Part shown: piece by piece, positions 59,731-64,000 of the stretch
Position numbering within the stretch: the first letter of the stretch is position 1
Layout of the letters: every line of letters begins with the position of its first letter
From: Parvibaculum sedimenti
Lineage (GTDB): Bacteria > Pseudomonadota > Alphaproteobacteria > Parvibaculales > Parvibaculaceae
Direction of reading: 5' to 3'
NCBI RefSeq assembly: GCF_009184905.1
Contig: NZ_WESC01000002.1
Span: 186,001 to 250,000 of the forward strand
Length of the DNA: 64,000 nt
Translations under genes and position numbers: made by a program
The notes under the pieces: model-generated
The model's input: the letters and a program-made list of their open reading frames with translations, nothing else
Databases searched by the model: none
What the model was told of the DNA's origin: nothing

Positions 59731-62274
59731 TCACTCGGCCCGCAAGGTGCCGGCAGCCGGCACCGAGAGCACCCGCCATGTGCCGAGAAGGCCGAGCCCG
59801 ACGGTCGCCGCCGTCGCGCCGAGAATGGTCAGCGCGAGCGTTCCCCAGAGCGGCACCCAGGGCATTTCCATGACGAGTGAAACCACTGCCCAGGCGGCCA
59901 CGCTGCCGGAAAGCGCGGCGACAAGCGCCGTCGAGAACCCCAATGCCGCATATTCCCGCATATAGATGCCGAGCACCCGGGCCCGCGTCGCACCCAGCAC
60001 CTTGAGGATGACGGCATCCCGGGCCCGGCCACGGAAACCCGCCGCCATGGCGCCGGCAAGAACGAGAATGCCCGCCGCAAGCGTCACCAGCCCCGTGACG
60101 CGCACCGCGAGCGAGAACTGGCCGAGCAGCGTGTTCACCGCGTCGAGCGCCTCTTTCACCCGCACAGAGGTCACATTCGGGAACCGCGCCACCACATCGC
60201 GCTCCAGCGCCGCCTCGCCCGCCTCGTCCATGGTGACGGTCGCAAGCTCGGTGTGGGGTGCGGCTTCGAGCGGCCCCGGCGAGAAGATCATGACGAAATT
60301 GATGCCGAGGCTCTGCCAGTCCACCTCGCGCGTATTGGCGAGCGTCGCCTCGATCTCGCGGCCAAGTACATTGACGGTGATCTTGTCGCCGAGCTTGAGG
60401 CCGAGACCCTTGGCGAGTTCGTCGGCGAAGGAAACGAGGAGCGGCCCCTTGTAATCGGCGGGCCACCACTTGCCACTGATGAGCTTGCCGTTCGCGGGCG
60501 GCGTGCCGGAGTAGGTGATACCGCGGTCGCCCTTGAGAGCCCATTCGGCATTCGATGCGGGCTTTATCTTGTCGGCGACGATGCCATTCAACGCTACGAT
60601 ACGTCCGCGGAGCATTGGCGCGCTGTCGAATTTCGTGACGCCCGGCGTTCCGCGCACGAAGCTCTCGAAGGCGTCTGTCTGATCGGGCTGAATATCGACG
60701 AAGAAGAAGGACGGCGCGCGGCCCGGAATGTCCTTCATGATCTCGCTCGACAGATTGCCGTTGATGAGCGAGACGGTGACGAGAAGCGTCAAGCCAAGCC
60801 CGAGCGAAAGCATGACGGCAGGCGTCGGCGAACCGGGCCGCGTGAGGTTCGCAAGCGCAAGCCGCATTTCGGGCGAGCGCCCGTGAAGCCGCGCGGCAAG
60901 CCCCATGACGCCGGCGGCCGCGAGACGCAGCAAGGCGAAGACGCCAGCCGCGCCAAGAATGAACCAGAGCGCGAAAAGCGGCTGCTCGGCAGTGACGACG
61001 GCGAGGACGCCGAGCGCGAGAAGCGTCGCCGCCGTCACAGCGATGTAGAGCGGCTTGGGCAATTGCCGCTCTGGCGCGACGATCGCGCGGAAGAGGCTTG
61101 CCGCAGGCACTTCCCGCGCGCGGGCGAGCGGCCAGATTGCGAAAGCGAGCGCCGTCAGAAGCCCGTAAGCCGCCGCAAGCAGAAGCGGCCCCGGATAAAG
61201 ACCAAGCGCGGCAGGCACGGGAATGAGATCGCCCACCACGCGATCGGTCACGAATGGAACGGCGGCGCCTATCGCGAGTCCGACCGCGATGCCCGCAAGC
61301 GCAAGCGCCATGACCTGAACGAGATAGATCGCGAAGATCAGGCTGCCCGGCGCGCCTAGGCATTTGAAGGTCGCGATCACCTCGCGCTTGCCGTCGAGAT
61401 AGGACTTCACCGCATTGGCAATGCCAACGCCGCCCACGGTAAGCGCCGTCAACCCGACGAAAGTAAGAAAGAGCGCAACGCGCTCGACGAAGCGGCGCAT
61501 GGAAGGCGCGCTGTCGGTCCGGTCCTGCACGCGCCAGCCTGCATCTGGAAAGGCCGCGTCGAGCGACTTCACCCATGCCTTGATCGACGGCACGTCGCGC
61601 ATGGCTTCGGGAAGCCGCAGGCGATAGTGATAATTGACGAGGCTTCCCGGCTGAACGAGTTCCGTAGCGGGCAACGCCGCTTCGGCAATCATCACGCGCG
61701 GACCAAGCGCGAAGCCGTCGCCAACCCGGTCGGGCTCATGACGAATTTCCGCTCGAAGCTCGAAGAGATTTTCGCCCACACGCAGCGTATCGCCCGGCTT
61801 CAATCCAAGCCGCGAAACGAGATTGGGTTCGGCAACGAGCCCATAGCGTCCATCGCGCAAAGCCAGCGCACGGCCAAGCGACATGTCGGGCGCGAGCTTC
61901 ATCGCGCCGTAAAGCGGATAGAGCCCGTCAACCGCCTTCAACTCGACAAGGCTTTGCTTGTCGTTGGAGACGGTTCGCGCCATCGCGCGCAACTCCGCCG
62001 AACGCGAAACCACATTGCCCTTCGAAAGGAAGGCAAGTTCCGCCGCGTTCGCCTCGCGATGGATAAGCCGCACATCAACGTCGCCGCCGAGAATTTCCTG
62101 ACCGCGTTCCGCGAGCCCGCGCGTCAGCGCCGTTGAGACGGAACCGACGCCGGCAATGGCTGCAACGCCGAGCGCAAGGCAGGCAAGAAAAATGCGGAAG
62201 CCCGCAAACCCTTGCGCGAGATTGGCGCGAAGTTCGCGCCGCGCCAGACGGAATGCGAGCGCGAGCGTGTTCAT
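59731..62274 (-). CDS. ybbP: FtsX-like ABC permease, YbbP family
   Basis: Large ABC permease with two FtsX domains; 847 residues and about ten helices. Seen: RRELRANLAQGFAGFRIFLACLALGVAA near the N-terminus, a periplasmic segment around residues 45-270, VERVALFLTFVGLTALTVGGVG at the start of the first FtsX domain, MRLALANLTRPGSPTPAVML in the middle, and a last domain with YMREYAALGFSTALVAAL. It lies directly behind ybbA (four-base overlap). YbbAP probably moves a hydrophobic compound or a lipoprotein across the envelope; the substrate is unproven. Confidence 0.9.
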   Translation of the reverse strand: MNTLALAFRLARRELRANLAQGFAGFRIFLACLALGVAAIAGVGSVSTALTRGLAERGQEILGGDVDVRLIHREANAAELAFLSKGNVVSRSAELRAMARTVSNDKQSLVELKAVDGLYPLYGAMKLAPDMSLGRALALRDGRYGLVAEPNLVSRLGLKPGDTLRVGENLFELRAEIRHEPDRVGDGFALGPRVMIAEAALPATELVQPGSLVNYHYRLRLPEAMRDVPSIKAWVKSLDAAFPDAGWRVQDRTDSAPSMRRFVERVALFLTFVGLTALTVGGVGIANAVKSYLDGKREVIATFKCLGAPGSLIFAIYLVQVMALALAGIAVGLAIGAAVPFVTDRVVGDLIPVPAALGLYPGPLLLAAAYGLLTALAFAIWPLARAREVPAASLFRAIVAPERQLPKPLYIAVTAATLLALGVLAVVTAEQPLFALWFILGAAGVFALLRLAAAGVMGLAARLHGRSPEMRLALANLTRPGSPTPAVMLSLGLGLTLLVTVSLINGNLSSEIMKDIPGRAPSFFFVDIQPDQTDAFESFVRGTPGVTKFDSAPMLRGRIVALNGIVADKIKPASNAEWALKGDRGITYSGTPPANGKLISGKWWPADYKGPLLVSFADELAKGLGLKLGDKITVNVLGREIEATLANTREVDWQSLGINFVMIFSPGPLEAAPHTELATVTMDEAGEAALERDVVARFPNVTSVRVKEALDAVNTLLGQFSLAVRVTGLVTLAAGILVLAGAMAAGFRGRARDAVILKVLGATRARVLGIYMREYAALGFSTALVAALSGSVAAWAVVSLVMEMPWVPLWGTLALTILGATAATVGLGLLGTWRVLSVPAAGTLRAE

Positions 62275-62963
62275 CGTGAGCCACCCGCCTCGATTTTTTC
62301 GATGAGCCCGTCGCGGAGCCGGATCACCTTCTCACAACGCCCGGCCAGCACCTCGTCATGCGTGATCAGAACGAGCGTCGTTCCCTTTTTCGCATGAAGC
62401 TCGAACATGAGTTCTATGATCTCCGCGCCCGTCGCCTGGTCGAGATTTCCGGTCGGCTCATCGGCGAGCAGAATTTCAGGATCGCCGACCACCGCACGGG
62501 CGAGCGCCACGCGCTGCTGCTCGCCACCCGAAAGCTGGCCCGGATAATGCGCGAGGCGCGAGCCGAGACCCACGGCGCGAAGTTCCGCCTCCGCCCGCGC
62601 GAAGGCATCGGCCCGGCCTGCGAATTCCAGCGGCACGGCGACATTTTCAAGCGCGGTCATGGTGGGGATGAGGTGGAAAGACTGGAAGACTATGCCTATA
62701 TGCTCTCGGCGGAACCGTGCGAGCCCGTCCTCGTTCTGCCGCGAAAGATCTTCGTCCGCCACCGTCACACGGCCCGCGCTCGGCCGCTCGAGACCCGCCA
62801 TCACCATGAGAAGCGTCGACTTGCCAGACCCTGAAGGACCGACGAGACCTGCCGTGCTGCCCCGCGCGACCTTGAGGTCGATCCCGCGCAATATGTTGAC
62901 CAATCCGGCTGCGCTCGGCAGGCTCAGCTTCAAATCTTCAAGCTCGATGATGGTATCGCTCAA
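62271..62963 (-). CDS. ybbA: ABC-transporter ATP-binding protein, YbbA/LolD-like
   Basis: ATPase of the YbbAP exporter; 230 residues. Seen: Walker [13 protein letters not shown] (41-52), Q-loop [17 protein letters not shown], the signature [16 protein letters not shown], and [15 protein letters not shown] is the best start (62963), because the family begins [11 protein letters not shown] here and no ATG is available before the P-loop region. The stop overlaps the ybbP ATG. Divergent from tesA with almost no gap, as in E. coli. Confidence 0.91.
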   Translation of the reverse strand: MSDTIIELEDLKLSLPSAAGLVNILRGIDLKVARGSTAGLVGPSGSGKSTLLMVMAGLERPSAGRVTVADEDLSRQNEDGLARFRREHIGIVFQSFHLIPTMTALENVAVPLEFAGRADAFARAEAELRAVGLGSRLAHYPGQLSGGEQQRVALARAVVGDPEILLADEPTGNLDQATGAEIIELMFELHAKKGTTLVLITHDEVLAGRCEKVIRLRDGLIEKIEAGGSR

Positions 62964-63017
62964 TTGACCGCCCGCTTTTCCCTGCCGAACCTTGCCCGCG
63001 CCTTCGGGCGATATGGC

Positions 63018-63704
63018 ATGTTTGCAGCGATTTACAAGCAAGCGCCAGCGGCGATGCTCTGCCTCCTGCTCGCATTTCCGGCGTTGGCCGCGGAGAAGCC
63101 GCTGACCCTCGTCGCGCTCGGCGACAGCCTGACGGCCGGCTATCTGCTCGGGCCGGACGATGGCTTCGTGCCGCAGCTCGAAAAGGCGCTGAAGGCCAGG
63201 GGCTATCACAATCTCGTTATCGTGAATGGCGGCGTTTCGGGCGATACGAGCTCTGGCGGGCTTTCGCGGCTTGACTGGACGGTGGTGCCCGATGCCGATG
63301 CCGTGATCGTGGAACTCGGCGCGAACGACGCGCTGCGGGGTATAGATCCGAAGCTCACGCGGCAAAATCTGGAAGAAATCCTGACACGCCTCCAAGCGCG
63401 GCATCTGCCCGTTCTGCTCGCGGGCATGATCGCGCCGCCCAATATGGGCGCTGACTACGGCAAGGCCTTCAATGCGATCTATCCGGAGCTTGCCGCCGCC
63501 AATGGGCTCGTGTTCTATCCGTTCTTTCTCGACGGCGTGGCGGGCGAGCTGAGCGGCAAACCCGCCGCCGCCGACCTCACCCTTGCCGACGGCATACATC
63601 CGAATTCGAGGGGCGTGGCGATCATGGTCGCGCGCATCCTGCCGAAAGTTGAGACGCTTATCGCTGAAGCGCAGAAAGCGCGCGAGAAGCGTGCACAGAA
63701 ATAA
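63018..63704 (+). CDS. tesA: Arylesterase / acyl-CoA thioesterase I-like (TesA)
   Basis: Periplasmic SGNH-fold lipolytic enzyme; 228 residues including a signal peptide (about 1-25, core MLCLLLAFPALAA). Seen: block I GDSLTAGY (Ser37), block II NGGVSGDTSSGG, block III GANDALRG, and block V DGIHPNSRG with the catalytic Asp-His. ATG 63018 gives a complete signal peptide; a TTG at 62964 is in frame but abuts the ybbA start. Hydrolyses esters or acyl thioesters; substrate range unknown. tesA divergent from ybbAP is the conserved proteobacterial order. Confidence 0.91.
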   Translation: MFAAIYKQAPAAMLCLLLAFPALAAEKPLTLVALGDSLTAGYLLGPDDGFVPQLEKALKARGYHNLVIVNGGVSGDTSSGGLSRLDWTVVPDADAVIVELGANDALRGIDPKLTRQNLEEILTRLQARHLPVLLAGMIAPPNMGADYGKAFNAIYPELAAANGLVFYPFFLDGVAGELSGKPAAADLTLADGIHPNSRGVAIMVARILPKVETLIAEAQKAREKRAQK

Positions 63705-63724
63705 TCATCGAAATGGGGGATCTC

Positions 63725-64000
63725 ATGGAATATCGCGAACTCGGCCGAACGGGGATCAAGGTCAGCTCGATCTGCCTCGGCACCATGACCTGGGGCCAGC
63801 AGAACACCGAGGCCGAAGGTCACGAGCAGATGGATTACGCGGTGGACCAGGGCATAAATTTCTTCGACACGGCGGAAATGTATTCCGTGCCGCCGAAGGC
63901 CGAGACGCAGGGATCGACCGAGAAGATCGTCGGCTCATGGTTCAAGGCCCGCGGCAAGCGCGACAAGGTGATCCTCGCGACCAAGATCGCCGGTCGCGGC
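63725..64000 (+). CDS. Aldo/keto reductase, 5' part only
   Basis: The start of an NADPH-dependent aldo/keto reductase of the Tas/YajO-like group; the window ends after 92 codons. Seen: the N-terminal MEYRELGRTGIKVSSICLGT, TWGQQNTEAEGHEQMDYAVDQG and FFDTAEMYSVPP, with the catalytic Asp and Tyr of the family. GGGGGA lies six bases before the ATG. Follows tesA by 20 bases on the same strand. Confidence 0.85.
   Translation, partial: MEYRELGRTGIKVSSICLGTMTWGQQNTEAEGHEQMDYAVDQGINFFDTAEMYSVPPKAETQGSTEKIVGSWFKARGKRDKVILATKIAGRG

Noticed and set aside
62271-63599. 442-residue version of YbbA
   Set aside because: The upstream half is antisense to tesA, which has all SGNH blocks; the ATPase family starts at about 62963.

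Overview
The window is a GC-rich chromosomal segment of an alphaproteobacterium, most likely of the order Hyphomicrobiales (Rhizobiales). The evidence is gene order: zapE-mdh-sucCDAB-lpd, ffh-rpsP-rimM-trmD-rplS followed by leuC-leuD-leuB-asd, dapF-mtaB-ftsY-yciB, and acnA divergent from ccmABCDG. Single-gene features agree, such as a DUF2794 protein, a PAS_5-type protein and a mesaconyl-CoA hydratase. A Parvibaculum-like genus is possible but the sequence does not prove it. I see no rRNA, tRNA, CRISPR array, prophage or insertion sequence.

Layout. 1-432: 3' end of xerC. 448-16516: the oxidative TCA block on the minus strand (zapE, mdh, sucC, sucD, sucA, sucB, lpd). It is interrupted by a metal-type PadR regulator with an O-methyltransferase, a secreted beta/gamma-crystallin, a metallo-beta-lactamase-fold hydrolase and an LtaS-like membrane sulfatase-fold enzyme. 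16913-20847: a small anchored Ala/Pro-rich protein, an arsR-arsI-arsC-acr3 arsenic operon, a lipoprotein and a GFA-family zinc protein. 21004-24372: sdhCDAB. 24609-28159: a PAS protein, a CitE-like lyase with mesaconyl-CoA hydratase, and pdxY. 28173-33101: asd and leuBDC, with two REP/BIME-like elements filling the leu spacers, then rplS. 33204-36546: trmD, rimM, rpsP, ffh. 36849-42482: a small protein, a cinA C-terminal-domain gene, a PIG-L deacetylase, then dapF-mtaB-ftsY-yciB. 42486-45767: an MHS transporter, a Nudix hydrolase and a MarR regulator. 45797-49506: ccmG, D, C, B, A plus a crotonase. 49744-52962: acnA. 53067-57882: a Gld-type ABC exporter cluster. 58385-64000: DUF2794, a Bax-inhibitor-1 protein, ybbP-ybbA divergent from tesA, and the start of an aldo/keto reductase.

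The TCA enzymes in the window (AcnA, SucAB-Lpd, SucCD, SdhCDAB, Mdh) cover most of the oxidative cycle. The CoA-ester lyase/mesaconyl-CoA hydratase pair points to C2 assimilation through the ethylmalonyl-CoA route. Ffh and FtsY, the two SRP-pathway GTPases, lie about 4 kb apart, and the ccm genes supply cytochrome c maturation for a respiratory lifestyle.

The most unusual object is acnA. A normal-length aconitase (about 889 residues) is preceded in frame by about 183 residues of almost pure Lys/Ala/Pro, resembling a histone-H1-type tail, with no usable start codon at the junction. Other notable signals are a candidate minus-strand small RNA with C-rich loops at about 58.06-58.2 kb, a perfectly nested dyad in front of the YqjI-like PadR gene, an ars operator that covers both the -10 box and the arsR start codon, and an identical terminator hairpin used behind two neighbouring genes.
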